DNA of 64,000 bases from assembly GCA_017962235.1 (NCBI GenBank), contig JAGCVS010000004.1, positions 172,465 through 236,464 of the forward strand. The letters are read 5' to 3'. Both the position numbers and the translations under genes were made by a program. This document shows, in pieces, positions 48,629-57,942 of this stretch (its first letter is position 1; each line of letters opens with the position of its first letter). This stretch comes from Bacteroidales bacterium (lineage in GTDB: Bacteria > Bacteroidota > Bacteroidia > Bacteroidales > UBA932). Below the pieces are notes generated by a model. The model saw only the letters and a program-made list of their open reading frames with translations. It had not been told where the DNA came from and did no database searches.

Positions 48629-50077
48629 CTACAGACTGTCGCCAAAATCTGCGCGGAACTTCTTGACCAGCTTGTCCTGCCAGTCGCTCACGGGCTCCAG
48701 ACGACCAAAGAAGAAGCGGAGCACGGAAGGTTCCTCTGTGAATCGGAGACCGCCTATGAGCTTGCGGTTGTCCCATACCCACTTCACTCGGTCTGCCACA
48801 TACTCCAGCTGGGAGAGGGTGAACACGCGGCGGGGAACAGCCAGGCGGAGCAGCTCCAGGGCTGCATAACGCTCGCTGCCGTCGCGCTCGCGCTGCTCGC
48901 TTATGGTACCGCGCTCCATACCGCGGATACCGCCGGCGATATACATTGCTGCGCCCAGGGCGCCTGCGGGATACTCTCCGTGAGGCATGTCGGGGAAGAA
49001 CTCACTGGCGTTCAGGTGGACACCCAAGCCGCCGGCGGGCCTTACCACGGGCACGCCGTATGCGTGCAGCTCGTTAACCAGATGCTCTATGAACATAGGG
49101 CCCTGGTTGATGTATTCCTCGTCCAGAGTCTCATACAGACCAACTGCGATTGCCTCCATGGAACGCACCTCCATACCGCCGTAAGTGAGGAAGCCCTCGT
49201 ACAGGGGGACATACTCCTTCATACGGAGCATCAGCTTCTCGTTGTTGGAGCAGATGCAGCCGCCGCGGGCAAAGCCGAGCTTGCGGGCAGAGAAGTAAAC
49301 GATATCCACGCAGCCGCAGATTTCGTGCATAATCTCTTTGATGCTCTTATTTTTATACTCTTTCTCACGGGTCTTGATAAAGTGCAGGTTGTCCTGCAGC
49401 AGGGATGCATCCAGCACGCTGATTATACCCTCTTCGCGGCATATATCAGCCACCTCATGGATATTCTTTGCGGATATGGGCTGGCCGCCGATAAGGTTGG
49501 TACCGGTCTCTATACGGAGCCACTGTATCTGGTCACGGTGGTCTTTGATGAACTTCTTGGTGCGGGGGATGTCAAAGTCGCCTTTGAAAGGGTCAAGGTT
49601 GTTGGCATCAAGACCTTTGGCTGCAACCAGCTCCACCACATCGGCACCCACGCGGGTAATGTGGGCCTTGGCGGTGGTAAAGTGGAAGTTCATGGGCACC
49701 AGGTCACCGGGGCGGCAGAACGCCTCTGCAATTATGTTCTCGCATGCGCGGCCCTGGTGGGCGGGGAGCATGTCGTTCAGGCCCATCGTTTCCTTGATGG
49801 CGCGTTTGAGGCGGTAGAAGGTCTCGCTGCCCGCATAGGCGTCATCTGCCTGGAACATGGCGGCCTGCTGGTTGTCGCTCATCGCATTCACGCCGGAGTC
49901 GGTGAGCATGTCCATGTAAATATCTTTATTGTGAAGCAGGAAGGTATTGTTGCCCGCCTCTTCCATCTTTTTCTGACGCTCCTCTACCGGAAGCAGGTAG
50001 AGTTTCTGTACAATGCGCACTTTGTGCATTTCCAGAGGCACCTGGTGCTCCGGACGGTAGAACTTAACGTTTGACAT
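48629..50077 (-). CDS. Tryptophanase / tyrosine phenol-lyase family beta-eliminating lyase (divergent)
   Basis: 482 residues. PLP enzymes of this family split tryptophan to indole or tyrosine to phenol, with pyruvate and ammonia. Recognisable blocks: GDDAYAGSETFYRL-like (QADDAYAGSETFYRLKRAI), HQGRACENI, RIETGTNLIGGQP, VLDASLLQDN, and GGIRGMERGTIS. PLP lysine Lys266 is in SARKLG, replacing the usual SAKKD/SGKKD. Near the end it reads VLRFFFGRL; the Phe where tryptophanase has His (LRHF) points to tyrosine phenol-lyase rather than tryptophanase. The GGHA-type loop is also changed (GGLGVHLNA). Substrate therefore uncertain. It lies 19 bases after ltaE, another PLP lyase. Confidence 0.75.
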   Translation of the reverse strand: MSNVKFYRPEHQVPLEMHKVRIVQKLYLLPVEERQKKMEEAGNNTFLLHNKDIYMDMLTDSGVNAMSDNQQAAMFQADDAYAGSETFYRLKRAIKETMGLNDMLPAHQGRACENIIAEAFCRPGDLVPMNFHFTTAKAHITRVGADVVELVAAKGLDANNLDPFKGDFDIPRTKKFIKDHRDQIQWLRIETGTNLIGGQPISAKNIHEVADICREEGIISVLDASLLQDNLHFIKTREKEYKNKSIKEIMHEICGCVDIVYFSARKLGFARGGCICSNNEKLMLRMKEYVPLYEGFLTYGGMEVRSMEAIAVGLYETLDEEYINQGPMFIEHLVNELHAYGVPVVRPAGGLGVHLNASEFFPDMPHGEYPAGALGAAMYIAGGIRGMERGTISEQRERDGSERYAALELLRLAVPRRVFTLSQLEYVADRVKWVWDNRKLIGGLRFTEEPSVLRFFFGRLEPVSDWQDKLVKKFRADFGDSL

Positions 50078-50096
50078 TTGTGTATGTGTTATCTGA

Positions 50097-51125
50097 TTAT
50101 TTCAAAAGTGCCCTGAGACCCTCGATGTCCTGCTCTGTGGTGGCCCAGCTGGTAACAAAGCGTACGGTAGAGGATTCCTCGCCGCGGGGACCCCAGAATT
50201 CGAAGGTAGCCTCTTTCTGAAGCTTGTTTATCAGAGTGTTGGGCAGGGTGAAGAACTGCTGGTTGGTGGGGGAGTCCACAATGGGCTCGTAGCCAGCCTG
50301 CTTGAACACCTCGCGCAGTTTCATGGCCCAGTCCACGCCCAGGCGGCCGCATTCCATGTAGAGGCCGTCGGTGAACATCGTCTCAAACTGGAGACCGTTT
50401 AGCCAGCCCTTTGCCAGCAGCGCGCCCATACGCTTCACATAGGTGAAGAAGTTGGGGATTATGCTGCGGCTCTTGAGCACCACCGCCTCGCCGAACAGGG
50501 TGCCCACCTTGGTGCCGCCGATGTAGAAGGCGTCGCACAGCCGGCCCAGGTCCTTGAGGGTTACATCGTTCCCCTTTGCGGCCAGGCCGTATGCCAGACG
50601 CGCGCCGTCCACATAAAGCTTGAGGGAATAGCGCTTGCACACTGCGGCGATTGCCTCCAGCTCCTTGAGAGAGTAGATGGTGCCGTATTCGGTGGGGAAG
50701 GATATGTAGACCAGCTTGGGTATCGACATGTGGATCCATGTCTCGTCCTTATAAAAGTCGGTAAGATACTTTTCAATTACATCGGCAGAGAGTTTGCCGT
50801 CCTTCGAGGGAAGGGTGATTACCTTGTGCCCGGTGGCCTCTATGGCGCCCGCCTCATGCACATTTATATGACCGCTCTCTGCTGTGAGCACAGCCTCTGC
50901 GCCATGCAGCACCGCCCCGATAAGGGTCGCGTTTGTCTGGGTGCCGCCCACCAGGAAGTGGATGTCGGCAAAATGGTTGCCCACAGCTTCGCGTATCAGC
51001 GCGGCAGCTTTTTCACAATAAGGGTCAAAACCGTAACCGGAATGAGGTTCAAGGGTAGCCTGTGCCAGACGCTCCATAATCTTGGGATGCGCGCCGTGCA
51101 GATAGTCGCAATCGAAATGTATCAT
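50097..51125 (-). CDS. ltaE: Low-specificity L-threonine aldolase
   Basis: 342 residues, standard length. PLP enzyme cleaving threonine or allo-threonine to glycine and acetaldehyde. Visible: HFLVGGTQTNATLIG, ESGHINVHEAGAIE, LYVDGARLAYGLAA, and the PLP lysine Lys206 in IGGTKVGTLFGEA. First gene of a minus-strand operon with the beta-eliminating lyase, DUF554 and gntP genes. The region to the divergent gene is 64 bases. Confidence 0.88.
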   Translation of the reverse strand: MIHFDCDYLHGAHPKIMERLAQATLEPHSGYGFDPYCEKAAALIREAVGNHFADIHFLVGGTQTNATLIGAVLHGAEAVLTAESGHINVHEAGAIEATGHKVITLPSKDGKLSADVIEKYLTDFYKDETWIHMSIPKLVYISFPTEYGTIYSLKELEAIAAVCKRYSLKLYVDGARLAYGLAAKGNDVTLKDLGRLCDAFYIGGTKVGTLFGEAVVLKSRSIIPNFFTYVKRMGALLAKGWLNGLQFETMFTDGLYMECGRLGVDWAMKLREVFKQAGYEPIVDSPTNQQFFTLPNTLINKLQKEATFEFWGPRGEESSTVRFVTSWATTEQDIEGLRALLK

Positions 51126-51166
51126 AAAAATGTGTTCTTATTTCAAACCACTAATGTAATATTTTT

Positions 51167-51174
51167 TAACTTTG
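51167..51174 (+). promoter_or_regulatory. Predicted -7 box of the glycerophosphodiesterase genes
   Basis: TAACTTTG is an exact TAnnTTTG box, 15 bases before the ATG at 51190. It rules out the longer frame beginning at 51172. Confidence 0.5.
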
Positions 51175-51189
51175 AAAGAAAAAGAGAAT

Positions 51190-51990
51190 ATGAATAAATT
51201 ACGTCTGATTTTGTTATTCGCAGCTGTGGCGGTCGTGGCCGGCTGCACACCTAAAGAACATAAAATTGCAATTGTGGCCCACCAGGGCTACTGGGACTGC
51301 GACGAAGCATACCACCTGGGCAACACCGTGGCGGCGCTTGTCAAGGCGCAGGAAGAGGGATTCTGGGGGAGCGAATTTGACGTACACATAACCGGAGATG
51401 ACAACATGCTGGTGTTCCACAACGCCGACATCTTTGGCATTGACATCCACAACACCCCGCTGGACACCCTCACCGCTATAACATATCCCAACGGACTGCA
51501 TCCCGCCTCGCTGGACGAGTTTTTGACCCAGGCGGAGAAATGCACCACCACCAAACTGGTGTTCGAGCTCAAGCCGCACCCGGAGGAAGAGCGCGAGAAT
51601 CTGTTTGTTGATAGGGCGATAGAAGCGCTCAATGCGCACGGGTTGTACGATCCCAAGCGGGTGATGTTCATCTCTTTCAGCCTTAACATGTGCAAGAAGA
51701 TAGCGGAGAAATGCCCCAAGTTTGACAACCAGTACCTGGCGGGCGACATAGATCCCGACGACCTGTTTGCAATGGGCATCAACGGCGTGGATTACCACTT
51801 CAGCTTCTTCTATCAGCATCCGGAGTGGATAGAGCATGCCCGCAACCACAACATGAGCCTGAACATCTGGACTGTGGATAATCCGGAGGATCTGCAGCGT
51901 GTGATTGACATGGCCCCCGACGCCATCACCACCAACGTCCCCGTGCTACTGCGCGAGATGCTGGGAGAACGCGAACTGAAAAACAAATAA
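51190..51990 (+). CDS. Glycerophosphodiesterase-like lipoprotein, first copy (active-site changes)
   Basis: 266 residues, lipobox VVAGC (Cys19). GDPD fold: His31 in AHQGYWD, Glu62 and Asp64 in SEFDVHITGD, His77 in LVFHN, and FELKPH later. In active family members the first motif is HRG and a Glu precedes NT (PENT); here they read HQG (Arg to Gln32) and LGNT (Glu to Gly44). The second copy next door keeps Arg33 and Glu45. The first copy may thus be inactive or changed in specificity. Family role: cleaving glycerophosphodiesters to glycerol-3-phosphate, outside the inner membrane. Confidence 0.75.
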   Translation: MNKLRLILLFAAVAVVAGCTPKEHKIAIVAHQGYWDCDEAYHLGNTVAALVKAQEEGFWGSEFDVHITGDDNMLVFHNADIFGIDIHNTPLDTLTAITYPNGLHPASLDEFLTQAEKCTTTKLVFELKPHPEEERENLFVDRAIEALNAHGLYDPKRVMFISFSLNMCKKIAEKCPKFDNQYLAGDIDPDDLFAMGINGVDYHFSFFYQHPEWIEHARNHNMSLNIWTVDNPEDLQRVIDMAPDAITTNVPVLLREMLGERELKNK

Positions 51991-52002
51991 CACCACCATA
52001 CT

Positions 52003-52806
52003 ATGAAGAAATCATTTCTGATTACGATGACCCTGGCGGCCATGCTGTTTGCCGGCTGCGCCGAGAAACCTGCCCACAAAGTGGCAATCACCGCCCATCG
52101 CGGCTTCTGGAACTGCGAAGAAGCTGGCTACATGGAGAATTCTATCGCCTCCCTGGCGCAGGCGCAGGCCAACGGCTTCTGGGGGAGCGAATGTGACGTG
52201 CACATCACCGGCGACGACTGCCTGCTGGTAAACCACAACCAGGATCTGGGCGGATTCGATATCCACACCACACCTATAGATGTATTCCTGAAGATGGAGC
52301 ACAAGAACGGCGAGCACCCCTCAACGGTAGACCAGTACCTGGACCAGGCTGCAAAGGGCACTACCATGCTGGTATACGAAATCAAGCCCCACGAGTCTGA
52401 AGAGAAAGAGAACCTGCTGGTAGACAAAACCATAGAGACCCTCAAGGCGCACGATATGTATGACCCCGCCAAGGTGATGTTCATCTCATTCAGCTTCAAT
52501 ATCTGCAAGCGCGTCGCAGAGAAATGCCCCGAATTCACAAACCAGTTCCTGGCAGACGAAGCCTTCTACCTGACCCCAGATGAAGTTCACGAGGCCGGCA
52601 TCAACGGCATCGACTATGAATACCACATGTTCTACGAGCACCCCGACTGGGTAGCCCGCGCCCACGAACTGGGCATGAGCGTAAACGTCTGGACCGTAAA
52701 CAAGCTGGAAGACATGCAGAAGATGATAGACCTGGGCGTGGACTGCATCACCACCAACGAACCCCTCAGACTCCGCGAGCTGCTGGGGGAGAGGGAGCTG
52801 AGGTAG
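52003..52806 (+). CDS. Glycerophosphodiester phosphodiesterase family lipoprotein, second copy
   Basis: 267 residues, lipobox LFAGC (Cys19). Tandem paralogue of the previous gene, about 12 bases downstream. It has AHRGFWN (His32, Arg33), MENS with Glu45, SECDVHITGDD (Glu63, Asp65), VNHNQDL (His78) and YEIKPH, so the metal- and phosphate-binding set looks complete. Substrate may be glycerophosphodiesters or a related diester; the usual HD after the second His is HN in both copies. It converges on the fimbrial operon with 21 bases between. Confidence 0.8.
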   Translation: MKKSFLITMTLAAMLFAGCAEKPAHKVAITAHRGFWNCEEAGYMENSIASLAQAQANGFWGSECDVHITGDDCLLVNHNQDLGGFDIHTTPIDVFLKMEHKNGEHPSTVDQYLDQAAKGTTMLVYEIKPHESEEKENLLVDKTIETLKAHDMYDPAKVMFISFSFNICKRVAEKCPEFTNQFLADEAFYLTPDEVHEAGINGIDYEYHMFYEHPDWVARAHELGMSVNVWTVNKLEDMQKMIDLGVDCITTNEPLRLRELLGERELR

Positions 52807-52827
52807 AACTATCCTTTTTAAGAATAA

Positions 52828-55800
52828 TCACTGTACATCGCGCACGCAGCGGGGAGAGGTATTCTTAGATGAGTTAGTGGTTTCTGCCATTAGCATGTGC
52901 TTTTCGTCCATACCCCATCCCCACTTGCCGCTGACTTTCGCCCTCATGGACCAATGCGTCCGGCAAGGCATTGTTGAGCCCTCTGGAGCCAGGAAGGTGG
53001 CATCTCCCGAAGTAAGAGGAGAGAGGACGTTCCATATCACGGACAATTCACGTACATTAGGAAGACGGAAACCTGCTGGGCAGGGACTGAAATTTGCGTC
53101 CAAACCGCCAAAGGAAGCATCCAGATAATCGTTTATCTGGCTGATTACTTTAAGATTATAGGGTTTGCCGTTAAAGTTGTATGCTGTATAATTGTTAAGA
53201 TTTACCAAATTGATCTCCGGCGCTGTTTCGAACTTGCTGGAGAGGCATGCCATTTTACTGTTTTCGTCGTGACCTATGAGTTCGTGGTTCACCGGCTCGC
53301 GGAGGGAAGTCAGGTTAATATGTGAGCAGTCAAACTCATAGAAAGTACGGGTGTCATATGCTTCAGTATATGGGCTGGTTACTGTTCCGTCTGCATTCAG
53401 GTGCTTGCGCGTCATTATCACGTAGGGATTGGGTTCCACTTCATGGTCCGTGGCCTGAGTAATGTCTTTTCTCTGCCCACCGTCCATATAATAGCCCAGA
53501 TTCCGCACGCACCGGGTGCTGAACTTTGCAGTTGCGCCAGTGGAGGTATAACTCAGATTACTGCCGTTCACACCTTCTTCAGCCCAGATGACACGTGCGT
53601 ATTTATTACTGTTTAAGGCGTCGTCAGGCACGGTTCCATAATTGAAAGCATACCTGTTGCTGGAAATTATGTGCTGGCGCCAGACTTCATTGGTATTGCT
53701 TGCTTGTTGTTCCGCATTTCTCTGGTACAGGCGGGCATCACCTTCAATGCCGTAAGAGCCCAGAAATACGCCAATCAACTGGACGTCAGAAGCCATATAC
53801 CAGCGAATCTCTTCCGGATCGATGATTCCGTCCCCATCATTGTCGCGGTTACGGGAAAGACAACTGTAACGGAGGTAATTATACTCAGTACGCAAATGCG
53901 GGGTTTCGTTTGTCCCGGTAAGTTCAAGATAATCATCCCATCTGGGATATGCCCCGTTCAGTTCTCCTTCCGGAGTAAGAATGCCCCATATCTTAAGAGA
54001 ATTGATTCTACCGTTGGTTGTGCTGGTATTTCCGCAATCTTCAAAAGCTTTATCCTTCCAATACGTAGCCGCTCCGGTTTCCCATTCATCATCTGTAAAC
54101 TCCATCCCCCAGGCGGATTGCAAATCCGCTGCTTCATGAACCGCATAAATGCTCTGGATGGAGCGCTGCTGCAAAGTAAACGAGGCCCCTATCAAATCAC
54201 TTTCTCTGTCGTCTGATCTTGAAGAAGAGGCCAGAATGTGCATACGTCGCATAGGGTGGTTCACCACCAGCTTCCACAGGGTAGGGTCAAATCCGCCCTT
54301 GGTGGGATGTTCTTCGTAATAATATTCGTTTACGAAGGCGGTTACAGAAATCTTGGGACCTTCAGGGTCATGGTCAAAATCGCTCTCGGGCAAGGAATCA
54401 TCAGCCGCGTGAAGGTCATACTGGCTCTTCTGATGCTTGATGTATTCCACAAGTTCATTCACATACATAGTGTGCCCCTTTGTTCCCGGAGCAATGCCCA
54501 TTTCATCGTATTTGGGCCAGTCGTGGGGCTGGTAAAGCACCCGGTTCTGGGAATAGGTACCGTCGCCCTTCATCTCGTTCACATGGAACTCAACCCACTT
54601 ATAGTCGATATCACTGAGTTCCAAACCGTCGTTAGGGCCTGCGCCTTCCGGATTGAAAGGGGTCTCTACATACCAGCTTATCTGGCTGGGATTAATCAGA
54701 TCGGCGTGGAAAGAGATTACCTGCGTACTGTAGTGGCAGTCACTGTCAAACACCTCTTCTTCTGCCACTATCACGCGCCCTGTTGCACCAGGCTCATTCT
54801 CAACATGATCTACTACTTCTGCCTTTATATCATCAGAGCCGTTGATATAAATCTTGTAGAGGTAATTGTGGTTACGGAGAATGTTGAAGTCAGCATTGTC
54901 TGTACCGAAATCACCAAGATGAATCTTGTACTTTACATTTGCGTCCAGTGTGGCGTTAGCATTGGAACCTGAGGTTACTCCCATCACAATCTTACCGGTC
55001 ATTACTATGTAAGTGGAACGCTCGTCGGCATAACGGAAGCCCTGGTTAAGGCCGGCAACCTTTATTTCCCGTTCTCTGTCAGCATAATTGAAAGGGGACG
55101 GGAGTGCGGCGTCGCCCGGACGGGCATAGGGAGCTTTGCGATTTTCCATCATATAAAATGAGAAACCGTGGCAGGAGGCCTTGGTGACTCCGTCATGATA
55201 GTAAACGTAATTGGATGGGTTTGCCGGATCTTTTGCCAGTTTCTCAGTTTCGAAGCCCAGTTCAGGAGTAGAAAAGAACTGGCTGGAAGAAGGGTCAGAA
55301 CTCAGGGTCTGTGCGGCATCGTATGGCAACAGTGAACCACTCAGACTCCTTTCCATCAGGTATGAACATGTGGGCACGTTTACCACATACCACTTGTCCG
55401 GAACAAACTTGCGGATACCAGCGGCGGCGCCGGCTGTACTAATCTGGACTTCAAAAGAGACCTTTGCATAAAGGCGCCTGAGGTGCAGGGTATTCTGGCT
55501 GATGTCATTGGGGTCTGTCGTATCACCAAGGATATCTACACCTGTGATTTGCCCAGTCATAAGAAAGTAACCGGAATTGGCGGCTATCTCGCTTCTGACC
55601 TGTGTGGCAACCACATTGTTGAGATCTCCGTATGTACGTATTGTGGATAATACACCTGGAGATACGTCCAGGTCGTCCGGGTTCATGTTGGCCACGGCTA
55701 CCACAGTACAGCCACCCTTCTTTGCCGTGCGGATATGCAGGGTACCGGTAGTAGCTGAAGGATCACCAGTAGAAGACATGTTGCTTACCTCCCACCAGTT

Positions 55801-56112
55801 CGACTCACTGCTTGCCCCCATATTGCTTCCGTCAAAATAGTGACCATACAGTAATTTGCTGCTGCTGATGTTGCCGTCAAAGATGAGAAGATATATGTTA
55901 AATACATGACTCTCATCAGACAGAGAAAGGGCAGATTTGGTGGAAACGGTAACACCGGTCCCTTTTGGAGCACCAAAGGGGATCGCAAGGTCTATTACTT
56001 CTCCTTCGCCATAAACGGAGAAACCTTCCGGCTCGTGGATGCAACTTATTGTAATTGCTGCGGCCGAGGCAATCAAGAAGGGGAGAAGTATGCTGAATAT
56101 ATACCGTTTCAT
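52828..56112 (-). CDS. Large fimbrial-cluster lipoprotein (DUF4906-like, FISUMP-like C-terminus)
   Basis: 1094 residues from ATG 56112; lipoprotein-type signal (Cys24 in AAAITISC). The N-terminal half has repeated beta-rich, fimbrial-sandwich features (VFNIYLLIFDG, LRRLYAKVSFEVQIS) and the FSFYMMENRKAP segment I link with DUF4906 proteins of type V pilus loci. It contains IDPEEIRWYMAS and ends with SPCPAGFRLPNVRELSVIWN and SPRCVRDVQ, like the Fibrobacter major paralogous (FISUMP) domain. Its size and position as last gene of the operon suggest a tip adhesin. Domain calls are from memory of motif patterns. It follows the 606-residue lipoprotein gene by 8 bases. Confidence 0.7.
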   Translation of the reverse strand: MKRYIFSILLPFLIASAAAITISCIHEPEGFSVYGEGEVIDLAIPFGAPKGTGVTVSTKSALSLSDESHVFNIYLLIFDGNISSSKLLYGHYFDGSNMGASSESNWWEVSNMSSTGDPSATTGTLHIRTAKKGGCTVVAVANMNPDDLDVSPGVLSTIRTYGDLNNVVATQVRSEIAANSGYFLMTGQITGVDILGDTTDPNDISQNTLHLRRLYAKVSFEVQISTAGAAAGIRKFVPDKWYVVNVPTCSYLMERSLSGSLLPYDAAQTLSSDPSSSQFFSTPELGFETEKLAKDPANPSNYVYYHDGVTKASCHGFSFYMMENRKAPYARPGDAALPSPFNYADREREIKVAGLNQGFRYADERSTYIVMTGKIVMGVTSGSNANATLDANVKYKIHLGDFGTDNADFNILRNHNYLYKIYINGSDDIKAEVVDHVENEPGATGRVIVAEEEVFDSDCHYSTQVISFHADLINPSQISWYVETPFNPEGAGPNDGLELSDIDYKWVEFHVNEMKGDGTYSQNRVLYQPHDWPKYDEMGIAPGTKGHTMYVNELVEYIKHQKSQYDLHAADDSLPESDFDHDPEGPKISVTAFVNEYYYEEHPTKGGFDPTLWKLVVNHPMRRMHILASSSRSDDRESDLIGASFTLQQRSIQSIYAVHEAADLQSAWGMEFTDDEWETGAATYWKDKAFEDCGNTSTTNGRINSLKIWGILTPEGELNGAYPRWDDYLELTGTNETPHLRTEYNYLRYSCLSRNRDNDGDGIIDPEEIRWYMASDVQLIGVFLGSYGIEGDARLYQRNAEQQASNTNEVWRQHIISSNRYAFNYGTVPDDALNSNKYARVIWAEEGVNGSNLSYTSTGATAKFSTRCVRNLGYYMDGGQRKDITQATDHEVEPNPYVIMTRKHLNADGTVTSPYTEAYDTRTFYEFDCSHINLTSLREPVNHELIGHDENSKMACLSSKFETAPEINLVNLNNYTAYNFNGKPYNLKVISQINDYLDASFGGLDANFSPCPAGFRLPNVRELSVIWNVLSPLTSGDATFLAPEGSTMPCRTHWSMRAKVSGKWGWGMDEKHMLMAETTNSSKNTSPRCVRDVQ

Positions 56113-56120
56113 GGTTGCAA

Positions 56121-57941
56121 TCAATTGAATGTGTGAGTCGATTGGGTAGGAGTAGACCAGGTGCTGTTATCGACATCAAAGTTAAGAGTGGCCTCCTGGT
56201 CTGCGTAGAAGACATTGATTACCAGTTTTATGTCTTCGTTACGTGACATATAGGTAAGGGGGACTTCCTTATGGCTGTCTTTAAGGATGCGCTTGAGGAA
56301 CCCACCGGCGCAGTATTTTCCAAAAAGTATAAACTTGTGGTCCTGGTTATTGGCTGTATCCCAAAGAAGCTTGGTTTTCTTAGCCTTGTCTACAGTGGAC
56401 TCGTTGTACATACAATCTGACTTCAAGAGCTTGCCGGAACTGTTCTGGATAAAATTGACCAGATTACTTACTGGCAGGTCGCTTGCAAAACGGGCAAAGT
56501 CGGACGTTGTAGTCTGTACAATCCGCATACCGGTAAGGGAAGTAGTGGAGGAAGAAAGCCCTGATATAGAGAACAGACCATTTGCATCCCTGGTAAGTGT
56601 ACGGAAGTATTTCTTGGGGGTGCCGCTGTTGGCTCCGGTGTAATCGAATGTAACGGTAGGGCCGTTGGGGGCAGGTCCGAGAGGCGCATCAGCAGTAAGG
56701 CCAGTCCAACCGGCCAGACCTGAATTACTACTGCCAGTTCCGTTATAACTATAACCGACATAAGTATGCGATGCAGACTCATTGAAGATGGCCTGGACTC
56801 GGTTCACCAGTTTTGTATAACTTTCGTAACCACAACTCTCCCAAGCATAATTGTCCTCTGCACTCACGCCATAATAAAGCCTTGCAGACCTTGTCTGCTT
56901 TCTGGGATTAATTACAAGCACATCAACCTGTTCACCCACGTCCATACTATTGAGCGTCTCAGAATCAATAGGGCCAAATTCCCTTTGTCCCATCGACATC
57001 TGAAGATTGAGGCTGGAGGGAGCTAGTGTTAGAGTAGCAAAGACCTTGTAAGCATTGGGAGAAGCATTCTCATAAAGCAGGGTTTCGTACACCAGGTACT
57101 CTTCTTCATAGCCAACATCACCTGTCCCCGGCGCAGTTGAGGGGGAAGAATCAAGGATAGGATAGGCGGGCAGGGCACCGTAATTCACCCCGGCAGGGAT
57201 GGAGGGCACGCCGGAGGCATCGCTGCTGCCCATCAGATATGCCCGGTCAGCATTGAAGTGGCTGAAGCGAAGATCGTCCAGCCGGACAGGGTAAGGGGTG
57301 GTATTGTTGATATACACCCGGAAACGGACAACTGGCCGCTTGAGATAAATATAATGGGGCTCTACAGACAATCCCACAGGCACATCTACCTTGCCGGTAA
57401 GCAGCATGGCACTCTCGCCGGCAGTTGCTGGTTTAACGGGAATTGCCGCCTTTAGTTCGCGTTCCAGAAAAGAGGAGAAGTCTCCTGAGACTTTACCTTT
57501 TTCCTGACCGGTATCAGAAATCGCCTCGCCGCTCTTCTGCCATGCAACCGCATCGATATTAGCATAAGCATAGGCGGTATAATTGCCCGGATTCAGATGG
57601 TCAAAGTGGATTGTATCGTCTGTAGTAGAGCTGCCAGTCACCTCTTCTTGATCAGTGTCATTCCCCTCAGCTGTAGGATCATATGGGTATTTTTTATATA
57701 CATTCCCCACAACGTTATTGTTGTTGTCCACAAGAATGACCAGTACGTTTTCAAACTGAAGACCGTCAAGAAGATCGTCTGCACCTGACTTTGTCTGAAG
57801 GTGGATGGGGTCCTTGCTGGTAAGTCTGAATACTACGCTGCCGGTACCTGCAGTAACATCCGCAAGTTCCGGTTTCTCCTGGCAGGAATGGCCGGCAAGA
57901 AGAACTGCTATCAGCGTAAATATTATCCTTATCTTTCTCAT
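56121..57941 (-). CDS. Accessory fimbrial lipoprotein (FimB/Mfa2-like position, family uncertain)
   Basis: 606 residues; lipobox-like AGHSC (Cys20). The first domain (GSVVFRLTSKDPIHL, NVLVILVDNNNNVVG, FDHLNPGNYTAYAYANID) is a beta-sandwich of the kind seen in Mfa2/FimB anchors and related accessory pilins. A second part shows RPVVRFRVYINNTTPYPVRLDDL. No catalytic motif. It starts 1 base after the upstream fimbrillin gene; a TTG at 57953 was rejected as start. Likely an anchor or stalk component. Confidence 0.6.
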   Translation of the reverse strand: MRKIRIIFTLIAVLLAGHSCQEKPELADVTAGTGSVVFRLTSKDPIHLQTKSGADDLLDGLQFENVLVILVDNNNNVVGNVYKKYPYDPTAEGNDTDQEEVTGSSTTDDTIHFDHLNPGNYTAYAYANIDAVAWQKSGEAISDTGQEKGKVSGDFSSFLERELKAAIPVKPATAGESAMLLTGKVDVPVGLSVEPHYIYLKRPVVRFRVYINNTTPYPVRLDDLRFSHFNADRAYLMGSSDASGVPSIPAGVNYGALPAYPILDSSPSTAPGTGDVGYEEEYLVYETLLYENASPNAYKVFATLTLAPSSLNLQMSMGQREFGPIDSETLNSMDVGEQVDVLVINPRKQTRSARLYYGVSAEDNYAWESCGYESYTKLVNRVQAIFNESASHTYVGYSYNGTGSSNSGLAGWTGLTADAPLGPAPNGPTVTFDYTGANSGTPKKYFRTLTRDANGLFSISGLSSSTTSLTGMRIVQTTTSDFARFASDLPVSNLVNFIQNSSGKLLKSDCMYNESTVDKAKKTKLLWDTANNQDHKFILFGKYCAGGFLKRILKDSHKEVPLTYMSRNEDIKLVINVFYADQEATLNFDVDNSTWSTPTQSTHTFN

Positions 57942-57942
57942 C

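Noticed and set aside
48353..50074. Plus-strand open frame of about 570 codons opposite the DUF554 and lyase genes
   Set aside because: The minus strand encodes two recognisable families here.
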